Below the pieces are notes generated by a model. It worked only from the letters and a program-made list of their open reading frames with translations, searched no databases and was not told the origin of the DNA. The position numbers and the translations under genes were made by a program. A stretch of 64,000 nucleotides of DNA from assembly GCA_963693285.1 (NCBI GenBank), contig OY848918.1:19355484-19419483 (forward strand), written 5' to 3'. This document shows, one piece after another, positions 19,985 through 31,521 of the stretch. Numbering within the stretch: position 1 is the first letter of the stretch; each line of letters begins with the position of its first letter. Source of the stretch: Xestospongia muta (taxonomy: Eukaryota; Porifera; Demospongiae; Haplosclerida; Petrosiidae).

Positions 19985-20066
19985 CATATTATATATATGT
20001 ATATATATGTATGTATATATATGTATATATATGTATATATATATATATATATTATATATATATATT
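19985..20066. repeat. (TA)n / ATATATGT low-complexity tract
   Basis: Alternating TA with TATATATG variants, about 80 bp. Confidence 0.9.
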
Positions 20067-20536
20067 AATATCAATTAAATTATGCTATATATGGAGTATA
20101 CACTGTCTAAAATTAATTAAAATAAGTCTATGATGTTCAATTATGGTTAACTCTTGGGACAAACCCAAATAAAGTAAACTCTAATATTGAATTATGTGTC
20201 CAATAAAAAACGTCATCCTGATACACAAAATCCCTACTTCTATGATGCCATGCCTAAGTAACATTGATTGCATTGTCACACTTAAAATTCCACTAAATGA
20301 CACTCATTCCCAATGTGACAACTATGTACCATATATAGGAAGATAATGATACATTCATATATTTACTTCTGTACATTCTAAATGTAATTTTATACTCTAC
20401 GCAGTCCTGATACCATAATTTATCTTTTATTATTCATACCAAACTTATAGAGAGAGGTTTTGAACAGCCACTATTAAATCCACTTTGGTATAGTAATTCA
20501 TCATGGCTTCAATTGATGCTATAAACAGATACTATT

Positions 20537-20583
20537 TTAACTGAAACTTATCCAGTTAGTTAAGTTGAAATAGTATCTACCTC
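20537..20583. repeat. short imperfect inverted repeat
   Basis: GATACTATTTTAACTGAAAC-like and TTAAGTTGAAATAGTATC arms face each other across a short spacer. Confidence 0.5.
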
Positions 20584-20879
20584 TCTCTTATGGTTTCAGT
20601 TGTTGGACCAAAACTACAAAGAGTACTTTCTGACTTCTAATTGATTTTAAACATATTGAATTAGACCAGTTTCGGCTATGTAATAACTCAGTATTGGGCT
20701 TATATTATATTGATGAGATTATGGTAATAAAGACAATGGTTGAAATGACAAAATCCTATTTTAAGTGCAACTGTTTAAATGTGTCATCACTCAGTCTACA
20801 TCTTTCTGGTGTGAAAATTTTTCCCATATTGTGCAACGGCCTCTCCACTGGTGAAGATAAAGAAGGTACTCCAAGAGCT

Positions 20880-21340
20880 TTGGTATGCAAGTTTCACAAG
20901 AGATAGACACTTCTAGGAGGACGAAGAATGTCAACATGTAGAAATTATTGGGTTTGGTTGTCCCAGGCTGTTTAGTACCTTTAATATAAGGATATACGTC
21001 CTCAGACAATTCAAAATTTATTTTAAAATTCCAGCTAGGAAGTTAATAATGTAGTAACCTCTTACATAACTCTTTTTGCTGGCTTAGCCATACATTCATG
21101 TCAGTAGGCAGTTTCTTGAAGAAGGACTTCATTGGAACTTTTCTTTTTAACTGATCTACAAATGTCTCTTGAAAGATCTTTATATTACCTTCTAGATGTG
21201 TTGTCACTTTATGTATATAGATGGCTGCCTGATGACTAAGACATCTGAGTTGTAGTTTAGGACAACTATCAACTTATAATGGAAGTATGTGATGTCTGAC
21301 ATTCTTGTCCCTGATGCTTTGACTTTATTAGAACTTTGAC
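20880..21340 (-). pseudogene. relic, duplicated segment B (copy of 19440-19965)
   Basis: Closely follows 19500-19965 in order and orientation: the SEDVYPYIKGTK stretch is shared, as is a roughly 220-bp non-coding part ending TTGACTTTATTAGAAC. The C-terminal tail differs and the frame is broken by stops. Probably a local segmental duplication. Confidence 0.5.
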
Positions 21341-22145
21341 ATTATTAACAGGGGCACACTTACCTATATTGAATGATGAAAAACTGTTAAAAGAATAGGC
21401 CAGTTGATTATTATTATTATTATTAATGAACATTACAGTACATAAAGTAAACCAGTTGCAGAGTGTGAATGATTTAGAGAAAAAATAGTACTGATGGTTA
21501 ATCTGTGATATACACAGACTACCAGTGGTTAAAAGAAAAATTAAAGAAAATTAAAATTGAATTCTGTGAGAATACCTTAATCCATCAGATAGTCACTTAC
21601 TTCCTTTACAAAATTACATGCCCAAGCCACTCCAATTATTTACATTGACTATCCAGTATTGTTATTATTAAACAGATGTTATTACATATTGATACCTGGA
21701 ATTTAAACAAACAAACAATGTGAACTGATTTATAACTAAACCACTTGTTATTGTATTATAACAATCAGGCTGTGTTATAAGTAGTTAAGATTTAGAGATC
21801 TCAGCCTATACCTTTTGTATTCAAAACTGCTGTTGAACAAATTGTTATGACTCAGCAAAATAGACCTGTAAATTAGGATTGACTTCTGTTGCACTGTCTT
21901 ATTATATTGTCACATTACTCTGCTGCATAACTCTCACAATATACATCATACAATGTTCTGGCTTAATTAAGTATTTTAATGTTATTATGTTAGTTTTATC
22001 CAAAACTTTTTTTAACAAGTACATAATATAAATTAATAAAGGTCTATGAAATAAGGAAAATGAAAAAAAAAATAGCTGCAAAAATTTAGTCTCTATTTGT
22101 TCTCTTTTGTATTCCTTTTTTCAAGTTTAGCATCACAGCTCATTT

Positions 22146-22591
22146 TTATTTCTTTGAATCAACAACTTTGACAGTGCAATAAGCTGTCTCACCCTCAACA
22201 CGAATGCCATTAATGATCTGAACTTCATAAGGACCTGGATTCAGCATTTTACTTTCAAAGGAAGGCATTTGTCCAGGTGCAAAGTTGAAATCAACCTGAA
22301 TTATCTCATCTTTAATTGTCATCTTGAAAGTACCAGATGTTGAACCAATACCACAAGCCTGTATAAAAATGTTTGCGTAAAAGGACTGATTTGATTATTT
22401 TGGTTATACCTCGATGAAACCTTGAGAGATAATGACATTTTGATGTGAAAGCCACCATTCATGTACACGTCCATATGTAAGCTGTATTGGTGTACCAGAC
22501 TCGTTTAAGACAGTAATTTTATAGGCTACAGAGATGTAAACATAACTCATGTACAGATATTATTAAAATAATCACCATAATATTCACCCAT
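22146..22591 (-). CDS. small-protein family member 1 (114 aa), intact
   Basis: Three exons, 22576-22591, 22410-22525 and 22146-22358, give 345 nt in frame, from MGEYY to KVVDSKK and a stop. The middle exon encodes ITVLNESGTPIQLTYGRV, then HEWWLSHQN, and the last exon encodes ACGIGSTSGTFKMTI. The protein is short, rich in alternating hydrophobic residues and has no signal peptide or membrane helix, which suggests a beta-sandwich. The pattern YG-x-x-HE...ACG...SGTF loosely recalls aegerolysin-type proteins, but I cannot confirm this. A TATA box lies about 90 bp upstream. Structure and splice phases (1, 0) are identical in the sister gene at 24625-25087. Confidence 0.7.
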
Positions 22592-22678
22592 ATTCCTTTC
22601 AATTGATAGTTTGCTGAAGAGGGATTTAATCTGAAGAAAGTCTTTTGACTGATCTAAAAAATTGAGTTAAGAAAGGTC

Positions 22679-22741
22679 TTTATATACATTACAGATAGCT
22701 TCCCTCAAATTCACAGCTGGCCAAAAATGCAATAGGTGATA
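22679..22741 (-). promoter_or_regulatory. TATA promoter and upstream box of family member 1
   Basis: Minus strand TATATAAA (22679-22686) precedes GACCTTTCTTA and the conserved 5' UTR. An upstream box TATCACCTATTGC (22729-22741) lies about 43 bp further upstream. Both elements recur at the sister genes on the plus strand (24467-24530) and minus strand (34836-34890). Confidence 0.65.
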
Positions 22742-23689
22742 TATTTCAATTGTAGCTATAAAAAAGCAACAGTTATATCTGTATATATTGTTAGATAATT
22801 ACAGCTGTCCAACAGATAATGTGCTATATTTCCAGGGTGGACAAAGTGGCAGATGTCCTGTAACTGCATGTTACAGATGTCAATAGCAGACATCTATTTG
22901 TAATGCAAAAGGTCATACTCGTCATTAGATTATTATTTCTTATCTTCTATTAAAAAATGAAAATTTCTTAAATAATTTTCTAATTTTACACAGGAGGAAT
23001 ATAAATATTATTATTAAAGGTAATACCTAGTAAATAATCTATATATTGCTTAATCTCCTCACCTTTTTGCACTCCAGATATGAACATGTAATAAAGGGCA
23101 GCCATTGTTTAATGGTTACCTAGTTAGTAGTCAATCACCTAATAGTTTTAGGAAGCTTTAGTTATCAATAATAAAAGAGGTAGGAACTAGGACAGTTGTT
23201 GCCTTGTCTCTTGCCTTCTCTTGTTTTATTCTAAGTATATCAGTAAAGGATGATATATTTTTTAAGTGGTATAAAGTATAGATAGTAAAATATGTAAAAA
23301 TATTTATATAACTAGATTCTTAAGTCTTTAGCAATTCTAAGTTGATTAAAATTTCTTTAGGTTCATTTAGCTTGAGTAGCTTTAATCATATGAAATATAA
23401 TCTCTCTATCTAACTCTCTCTCTCTCTCTTATTTGTTGTTGAATGAAATTGAAGATCTTTTTTATTTATAACATTCATATTTATTTTTAAATTGTATATG
23501 TTTATTTCTAGTGAACAAAAAGAGGTTATCAAAACTTTTATTTAATAAATATGTTATTGTCTTCAATATTTTTTAAAATTTCATCTGTAAGCTTATTACC
23601 TGGTTAAATACATTCATCATGTGATTAAGTTTTGTATTTGTCAATAATGAAAGCAGAGGCAACTTTTGCCAGGCTCATTCAGGAAATTT

Positions 23690-24480
23690 ATGACATTCTC
23701 TTGTAAACTATCTATACCATGTATTATTGTCATAATAGAAGAACAGATGTGGCAAGCGTGAAAGATATTACCTAGTTTCACTGTTTGCACTACATGTATC
23801 AAGATGCCATTGTTGCAGCTGGTGCTTCTAAGGAAATCTATAACCTTTTCCTGTTAATGGTTTTATTTGAAGCTGTTGTCTATTTAATTTTAAGATTGAA
23901 ATCTATCACCTTCTGATAGCCAGTTCTAATTAACAGTTTATTGAAGGAAAGCTGTTTAGTTGTTTGCAAGCTATGTGCATTTGACAACACTAGAAGGCTG
24001 AATAACTGTTGCCTAGTCAAGTAATCTATATTACTTAATCTCATTATTGGTACTCCAGATATCAGTATTTTTATCAATTTACATAAAAAGATAAAATCTA
24101 TTACTTATATATTTTAAATAACACAGGAGCAGGCAATAGACAAGGTAACAGCTGTCTTAGATCTAGCCATCCCATATATTAGTGACAAATACAACTGCCT
24201 AACTCAATAAGACAACAGCTGCCCTTACATTGCATGTTGAAATGTTAACATAACTAGATTCTTGAGTAAGTCTATGTTGAGATAATCTCCTTTGGTTCAT
24301 TTTGAAAAATGGTTATAAGCTCTCTCTCTCTGTCCAACATACAATTAGAAAGCAACTGTTACGTTCTCCACTTAGGAAATCTAGCACCTTTTCATTTAAT
24401 CATGCTGTAATTATCAAATAATATATGCAAAGCAGCTGTTGCTTTTATATAGGTATGACTGAAGTCTATCACCTATTGCT
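23690..24480. repeat. upstream repeat modules of family member 2
   Basis: Several degenerate copies of a module containing AAATCTATCACCTT and CAGCTGTTGCC-like motifs. Related modules are seen at 31,790-32,560 and 33,220-33,400. They precede or follow the small-protein genes and appear to be part of the duplicated units. Confidence 0.5.
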
Positions 24481-24530
24481 GCTGGTGAGCTGTAATATAT
24501 GGGAGGGAAGCTTTCTTTAAGGTATATAAA
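24467..24530 (+). promoter_or_regulatory. TATA promoter and upstream box of family member 2
   Basis: TATCACCTATTGC at 24467-24479 and TATATAAA at 24523-24530, 44 bp apart, followed by GACCTTTATTATCTTAG and a UTR very similar to the other copies. Confidence 0.65.
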
Positions 24531-24624
24531 GACCTTTATTATCTTAGTTTTCAGATCAATCAGAGACTTCTTCAGATTAAATTCCTCTTCAACTCACAAT
24601 CATCAGACGTCAATTGAAAGAATC

Positions 24625-25087
24625 ATGAGTAGTGATTATTACAGTAATTATTTTAATAACAAATGTGTACCTGAGTTAATGTTTTCTTCTTTGTATATAG
24701 CGTTTGATATTACTGCCTTAAACAGTTCAGGTACACCATTACATGTTATGTATGGAATTGTAAATGAATGGTGGCTGTCACATCCAAACAAGCTTAATAC
24801 TCAAGGCTTTATCCAGGTATGTTATAAATTATCAAATCTCTAATTTTACTTGATAAATTTGCATACAGGCTTCTGGCAAAGACTCAACATCTGGTATTTT
24901 CAAGATTTTAGTTTCAGGTGGAGAAATTTTGGTTGAGTTTTCTTATAAACCTGGACAAAAGCCCAACTTTACATTGAAAAATTTAACCTCAGGTCCTTAT
25001 ATTGCTCAGATTACTAATGAACCTTATGTTCAAGGTATGACAGCTTACTGCACTTTCCAAATTGTTGATCCAAAAGGACAACAATGA
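24625..25087 (+). CDS. small-protein family member 2 (117 aa), intact
   Basis: Exons 24625-24643, 24701-24816 and 24869-25087 give 354 nt in frame, from MSSDYY to DPKGQQ and a stop. Introns are only 57 and 52 nt. Key conserved parts are ITALNSSGTPLHVMYG, NEWWLSHPN, STSGIFKILVSGGEI, VEFSYKPGQKP and TAYCTFQIVD. No signal peptide or membrane segment is seen. It lies head to head with member 1 (minus strand), about 2 kb away. Function unknown; see member 1 for a tentative fold comparison. Confidence 0.75.
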
Positions 25088-25514
25088 GCTGTGATGCCAA
25101 ACTTGAAAAAGGGAATACATAACAGTACAAATAGAGACTAAAGTTTTGCAGTTATTTTTTGTTTCCCTTATTATATAGGCCATTATTTCATATTATGTAC
25201 TTGTTAAAAAAGATTTTTGATAAAGTTAATATTAATAATTACACTAAATTACTTTATCAAGTGTAATTACTGGATAATATTTTAAAAGTATTAATGGTGA
25301 TCAACATAGACACCTCTGTCACTTTGATGTCAGTTATGGAGTTTAATAATCACAATGTGACTTACAGAAGTCAATCATAAGATACAGGTTTATTATGTGG
25401 AGTCATAACTGCTTTAATAGTAGTTTTCAATACAATGGTTACAACCTTAGATTTCTGAGGAGGGCAGTTGTTGGTTTTTATAAATTTAAGATCAAAATTT
25501 ATCAAGTTGGTTAG

Positions 25515-25545
<31 letters not shown>

Positions 25546-26239
25546 AAACATGATACGTACGCACACTCTCTCTCTCTGTCTTTCATCTACTTTAGACGTT
25601 TATTCATTTTGAAAGGTCATCAGCTAGTTATAGTCCACACATCATACATACTTGCATAGACAGCACTTTTTGAGAAATATATTGATTAAATGGACTTAAT
25701 TCACAAGCCATAAATAGAATGATAGATCTTAATTTTTAAATACAACAGCCATCCAATCATATATTGTGTGAAAATTACTATACAGGTGGTCAACAAGACA
25801 AAGTGAAAGATTACTTAAACAGAAAGATAATATCTGCCCTCTTATATTATTACATGTTGATACCTGGAATTTAAGTTGAAATGCTAAGGAATCTGCTAAT
25901 AACTAAACCACTTGATCTTGCATTATGACAATCATAATGTTTGAACTAATGATGACTAATCTCTTGAACAGGATGGTCTATTCATTTTGATTTGTATAAA
26001 CTATCATTTGTAGAAAGTCTCCTGTTTCAGATAAAGTTGACATTGAACCATTATCAATAAGTGATTATAACAATGTTTTATATAGTAAATAGATATGATA
26101 TAATATATGACAATGAATAGGTACTGTATTAATGGATAAATGATGATTAAAATGTGTTAATTGGGAGCGTCGAGTTACACTTTATTATGGATATGAGAAT
26201 GTCTAGTAAGATGACTATACATAGGGTCTCTCTTCATTA

Positions 26240-26960
26240 TAAATACAACAATGATAATTATGAATTATCAGAACGAGTAAAACTTTTCCCACAGTCCATA
26301 TATATATAGGGTTTTTTCCAGTATTGATACGAGAACAATTAATAAGATTACTAGACTGAGTAAAATCTTTCCCACAGTCCTTACATATAAAAGGTTTTTC
26401 TCCAGTATATAGGAGAATGTTGGGTCAATTCACTAGAGTTAATAAAGTCCTTTCCCATAGTCCTTACATATAAATGTTTTTTCTCCAATGTGAATGCGAC
26501 AATGATAAACACTATCAGAACGAGTAAAACCTTTCCCACAGTCCTTACATATAAAGGGTTTTTTGCAGTATGGATACGAAAATGTCGGGTCAATATACTA
26601 AATGTAAAAAAACCTTTCCCACAGTCCTTACATATGAAGGGTTTTTCTCCAGTATGAGTACGAGAATGACACAGTAACTGACTATGATATGAGAACTTTT
26701 TCCACATGTAGTACAATAATGATTTATAGAATTGCATACAACACAAGTAGAATGACTTGATGTAGTTGATACACTTTGTGTTTGATGACGTATGTAACAA
26801 TGTGTATTGAGGTTAGCTTCTAGACTAAATGTACACTTACAGTCTGGACAGTGATAGGGTTTGTCACCAGTGTGATGAGAACAAATATGATAAGTCATAA
26901 TATTAAGATCAGTACCTTGTCACATTATGACACAGAGGACAATGAGAATACCTTCCTTTG
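26240..26960 (-). pseudogene. C2H2 zinc-finger array, decayed
   Basis: The minus strand contains an intact finger (HTGDKPYHCPDC...) and at least five further units with the linker HTGEKPF and core CKDCGKGF, spaced about 84 bp apart as expected for 28-residue fingers. The frame changes several times (THTGEKPFICKDCGKGF is followed by out-of-frame YVRTVGK, YVRTMGK). It is a former sequence-specific DNA-binding protein gene, now broken. No N-terminal effector domain was found. Confidence 0.75.
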
Positions 26961-26964
26961 AGGA

Positions 26965-28950
26965 ACAGTGGTTGTTGAGGAGATAATAAGTTATCACAGT
27001 TGAGTTAGTCTATTTTTTATTACAACCTTGTACAAGACAATACACCTTAGAGCTAGATGACAAGTTTAGTTAGTCTGGCTCCCCAGACCTAACACCCTAA
27101 TAATTGAACTACATTGAATTTCCAGATGTGTTCCCAATTATTGTTCATCTACACACCTTATGACAGGAATGTGTAGTTCATTGGATTCCCACAGATGTGC
27201 TGTATATGTCTTGTTTATTATGTAACAAGTAAATTACAATTTCTTTAAAAAATCATTAAATATAGGGATGTCTCTGCTAGCATCTCAAACAAGTTCAAAT
27301 TAGGAATGGCAGTATGTGGACATCCATACATCATGGGCATCATGTTTTGTGGCAGCAGTTATATGAGATAAACAGTCTTGTAGAATTCAAAGTCTAAAGT
27401 AAATGACTGACAATAACGTTACATAGAAAGTAAGGATTTTGTTTATGGAATGTACTCATATTATAATACAATAAAATGTAGCTTTCAAATATAAATATCA
27501 TGTTCAAGGCTTCTATATAGGGATATCAATACTTCCATTTCTATTTGGGATTGTTTGAAATATTTTGAAATCTTTTGAAATATTATATTTGAAATATTGT
27601 GAAATATTTTATCCCTACTTTTATGATTTTTTTTGAATTTTTATCCACTTGATCGTTATTTATACTTGAATAAAAATTAGGTAAAATATATTTACAATGT
27701 TTTTTTCATTATTACAGGTTTAATGAGTGTATTCAGGATATACTATAAACTGGTCTTTGCAATAATGTTATCATAACTAACAATAGTATATTATTCATGT
27801 ATCAGAAAGAATGAGTTATGTATATACATAACTAAATTGGAAATAATAAATTCAACTTGTAATGTACAGTAAAGATACCTGTTTCTTGATCATTAGAAGA
27901 AAAGATAAATCAGATCTTTTTAAAAAAACAAGAACAAAGTATTTAATCAACTTCCAAATTCATGTTTATAATGAGGTAAATAGTTAAGAAAACACTTTCA
28001 TGTCTAATCTTCATAATTCCATGCACTGTGTAAAGACTATAACATAATGTTTATTGGGTATTGGTACATTAGTTATTATCACTACTATTACACAATGACT
28101 CAAACTTTATGTCATTAGTCTCTTTCAAACGTGACATGGACAAGTTTACTTGATTGAGTACTTTAATTGCTCCAATACTTTTTTGACAATCCTTACTTTG
28201 AGTTTTATGTTAATTCTTTATAACATACAAATTTCTGCTGCTTATGTGATATCACTGTTTCTCCTTACATTTACACACTTAGCAAAGTAACTAAAGAAGC
28301 TTTATAAATATACCCTACTCATGCTATTTTTACTATAGTTATATGCTATATAATTTCATGTTTTAAAATTTAGATAACAATGCCTGTAGCATAATCATTA
28401 CTTCATAACTCTTCTTGTGACAGTTGGGGTTCACGTCTGGCCTTCTGAATGTAAATACTACTTTTCATATATCTATGAATTACTCTTACTTACTTTAACT
28501 CTTCACAATAAAGCCTGTAGCTATTCAATGAAGAATATAATGAGTTAAGTGCCTAACAGATCAAGAATTAATATATCCTTATAGTCATTAATGCAAAAGT
28601 TAGCATATTTATCAGTATATATATATATTATGTATACCACTGCTAAAATAGATTGGTTACCTTAACTAACTCATAGTCATGTAGGCTTCATACATTTCTA
28701 CAATATTGAAAGGAATTCACAATATATGATGTTTTTATTACTAATTGCTATAATTTGTCAGCTCATTTACTTCAACAAATGACTCTTTAGAAAAAAGCAA
28801 GTAAGTAATATATAGGAATGTCCTGTTATAAATTCCATAGTGACATACTTTGTACAATAGACAATATCTTTTTAGCTCTTACAATTAACTACACAACTAC
28901 CAAGTGTCAATGAGTATATCATTTATGAAAAAACATGAGTGTTTACTAGC
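26965..28950. other. non-coding stretch with a dispersed repeat
   Basis: AT-rich and without supported exons. Bases 27225-27415 recur, rearranged, at 30165-30440 (AAGTAAATTACAATTTCTTT, then CAGCAGTT-TATGAGATAAAC). Confidence 0.45.
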
Positions 28951-28954
28951 TTTC

Positions 28955-29280
28955 AGTTTACAAAAACCTGGAGATCTCCATAACCATACATGGTAATAAA
29001 ATATCAAGTAGATTAATCTTCAGTAGCAAATCATACACCTAACAATCTCATAAAATTAGAATGTTCAACGTCTAACATCAAAACATCCTCTACTTCTCCA
29101 AATGTTGGTGAAGGTAGATCAGTTATAGCGTTACAATAAATTAGAATTAATTATATCAGCCTAACCTTTTAAACACTTGATAGCTACATCAGTTGTTGTA
29201 TCTTCCTTCATTGAATTTACCTCCAAATACTACACCAAAAGCACCTAGTTTTTTCTGGTTTATTTTCCATACAAGCAAGT
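28955..29280 (-). pseudogene. protein kinase N-lobe relic (tyrosine-kinase-like)
   Basis: The minus strand at about 29170-29280 gives KLGAFGVVFGGKF, a glycine-rich loop. After a 1-base frame change it gives TTDVAIKCLK, the beta-3 Lys motif, ending at a GT donor. About 28955-29120 gives VEHSNFMRLLGV, then FATED and YGYGDLQVF, like the C-helix to hinge part of animal receptor tyrosine kinases, with in-frame stops. The catalytic loop and C-lobe were not found. Clearly a decayed fragment. Confidence 0.6.
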
Positions 29281-29412
29281 GTGTATTCCTAATCAACACA
29301 AGGCTTGACATGTGACAATTTACAAAGTTATTCATTAGAATCACTACTACTTGTCCCCTAAGAGCAAACTCTATTGTATAACTATAAGACAAGCTGTAAA
29401 TTTTGTCCCCGC

Positions 29413-29595
29413 ATCGCTTCTCGGCCTATCGGCTAAGATTAAGTGAAAAAAACTGTTCTTTCGAGTTTAATAGCTTGAATGAGGATAATCCTCAAGCTGT
29501 TTATCCATTTTTTTTCATTAGGAGTGGTATGTGAAGCTTGCTTCCCTCACTCCATGGGTTGCCCTGGTATTGCAGTACTTCCAGGTGTGGCCCAC
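29413..29595 (+). ncRNA. U2-type spliceosomal snRNA, divergent branch-site region
   Basis: Starts ATCGCTTCTCGGCC and continues GGCTAAGATTAAGTG as in U2. The GTAGTA branch-site recognition stretch is replaced by seven A (29446-29452), followed by normal CTGTTCTT. Stem IIa is rebuilt with compensating bases (TTCGAG / CTTGAA around TTTAATAG). A perfect stem IIb follows (TGAGGA / TCCTCA). A U-rich Sm-like site (ATTTTTTTT) follows, then stem III (GAAGC / GCTTC within GGAGT / ACTCC), and stem IV with the canonical TATTGCAGTAC loop. U2 binds the intron branch point in the spliceosome. This copy is either a variant gene or a pseudogene with unusually intact stems. The promoter is not identified. Confidence 0.85.
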
Positions 29596-29699
29596 TTCCC
29601 CTTTATAGGGGATAGTTTTCAGATAACAATTATATAAATATTATGCATTGTTTTAACAGAATTGGTAAATGTACTCATTTGTATCTAAGTACTTTCCAT

Positions 29700-30046
29700 A
29701 TGGTCAATGATGATGGTATATTGGAGTTATATCTGGTGACATTGTTATTACATACCAAATGATACAACAAGATGTTCATAATGCTGTACATTGGGCCCAC
29801 ACTGAGGTAAATATAAAGTAGATATATTATTGCTACATTGGTTTGTTGTAGGGGAACTTGAAGGAAAAACTGTACAAAATCTTGGCAATTATGTCAAGAA
29901 AGACTCTCGACTCCCTCACCTTCTTTACCGGTAATGTAACAATGTTATTATTATGTTTAATGTGTTGCCTAGGTTACGTCAGTCTGGTAGAAAGTTATTT
30001 ATTGCTACTAATAGTGGATATGACTATACCACCAGAGTTATGACCT
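29700..30046 (+). pseudogene. NT5C2-like cytosolic 5'-nucleotidase fragment
   Basis: Three exon-like pieces with GT-AG borders: to 29806 (YQMIQQDVHNAVHWAHTE), 29852 to about 29929 (TVQNLGNYVKKDSRLPHLL), and about 29973-30046 (LRQSGRKLFIATNSGYDYTT). These match the HAD-type purine 5'-nucleotidase region around motif II (FIATNS). The join of the first two pieces is out of phase by one base, and the last runs into a stop right after RVMTLWW. The piece lies directly after the U2-like gene. It is most likely a relic; the rest of the gene is not in the window. Confidence 0.6.
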
Positions 30047-30617
30047 TGTGGTGGTAGCCCACAATATAGCATATATTGTCAATATAATATGACCCATGCA
30101 GAAAGAAAGTAATTAATACACAGAGAAGCCAATAACAAAATTCAATAAAAATAGGGATTGTAGGAATAGCAATATAGCATCTCAAACAAGCCTAAATTCG
30201 TGGCAGCAGTTGTATGAGATAAACAGTCTCATAGAATTTAAAGTCTAAAGTAAAGACTTACATTTAGAAGTTTTCATCTCTATTCTTATTCATCTCCTTC
30301 TCTTCATAGTCTTGTCATTGCTTTATCTATCTCTCAGTCATCATAATAACATGCCTTGTTAATTATGTAAGAAGTAAATTACAATTTCTTTAAAAAATTA
30401 TTAAATATTAAGATGTCTCAGCTAGCATCTAGAACATTTATCCAAAGCTAACATCACTGTTTGGTTTAAGGTTTTAGGCTCCAATCAGCATTTATCATGT
30501 ATTAAGAATACCTACTGAACACTGTTTTAATTTATGATGAATTAATGGCATTTATATAAACATAATTATCAACATCTTTTCTACTGAACTACAAGCCTAC
30601 AAATATTAAACTACATT

Positions 30618-30701
30618 GTAGTCAGTTTGTACATATACAAAGCATGTAGTCAATTTGTACATATACAAAGCATGTAGTCAGTTTGTACATATACAAAGCA
30701 T
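30618..30701. repeat. 28-bp tandem repeat, 3 copies
   Basis: Unit GTAGTCAGTTTGTACATATA followed by CAAAGCAT, three copies differing at one base. Confidence 0.95.
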
Positions 30702-30939
30702 CGACATATTATTGACTGCTATGCATATAGTCTACCATTACAAAATGGATCAAGTTAATATTTTATGTAATATACTATTTCATAGAATTAAAATAATTTC
30801 ATTAAATTGATTAACAAATAAATTAATATAGGATGATTTCTTAAATTGTGTAATTTCATATACTACAAAGATACTTAGCAATGTTGCCATCATGGTAAAA
30901 AATGACTTTTATAATAACTAACTTCAGAGTTCCTAATGA

Positions 30940-31073
30940 AATGACCTACAAACTTTTAGTAGCTTTCCAAATGACTGCTATACATACGTATAGTCTACCA
31001 GATCCTGAGGATCTGGTAGACTATATGTATAGCAGTCATTTGAAAAACTACTGAAAGTTGGTAGGTCAATTGG
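30940..31073. repeat. long foldback element
   Basis: Two arms of about 65 nt (ATGACCTAC-AAACTTT-AGTAG...GTCTACCAGATCC) face each other with only TGA between them. A few mismatches exist. It looks like a small foldback or MITE-type insertion. Confidence 0.8.
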
Positions 31074-31305
31074 TTAGAACAAGTAGACCTTGCTATATGT
31101 GAGACTACAATCAGCTTCATACATGATATATACGATAGTATTCAAGGGTGCTTCTTGGTGTAACTCAATTGATGATGTAACAATCACCATGTGTCATAGA
31201 GTTATTAATGTTAGGTTTGGTTTAGAGTTTAGGTGATGTCATCATATATAATGACATCACTATATGTGTATATTCAGTAATTTTACTAAATAAATTTGTA
31301 TACAG

Positions 31306-31521
31306 GTTTCTGGCAAGGGTATTACATCTAGTACTTTCAAGATTTTAGTTTCTGGTGAAGAAATTCAGGTTGAGTTTTTTTACAAACCTGGACAAAAGCC
31401 GTCCCTTACATCTAAAAAGTTCAGCTCTGGTCCTTATATTGTTCAGGTCACTAATGGACCTTACATTGAAGGTATGACAGCTAACTACACTTTCCAAGTA
31501 GTTGATCCACAACGGAAATGA
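31306..31521 (+). pseudogene. small-protein family member 3, last exon only
   Basis: After TATACAG the sequence VSGKGITSSTFKILVSGEEI, VEFFYKPGQKPSL and YTFQVVDPQRK with a stop matches the third exon of the family, 216 nt and open. The first two exons and TATA promoter are absent upstream; a different sequence with a foldback is found instead. Truncated duplicate. Confidence 0.65.

Noticed and set aside
29446..29452. Idea that the snRNA is U12 rather than U2
   Set aside because: The 5' end, GGCTAAGAT block and stem IV loop match U2; U12 has a different start and lacks these.
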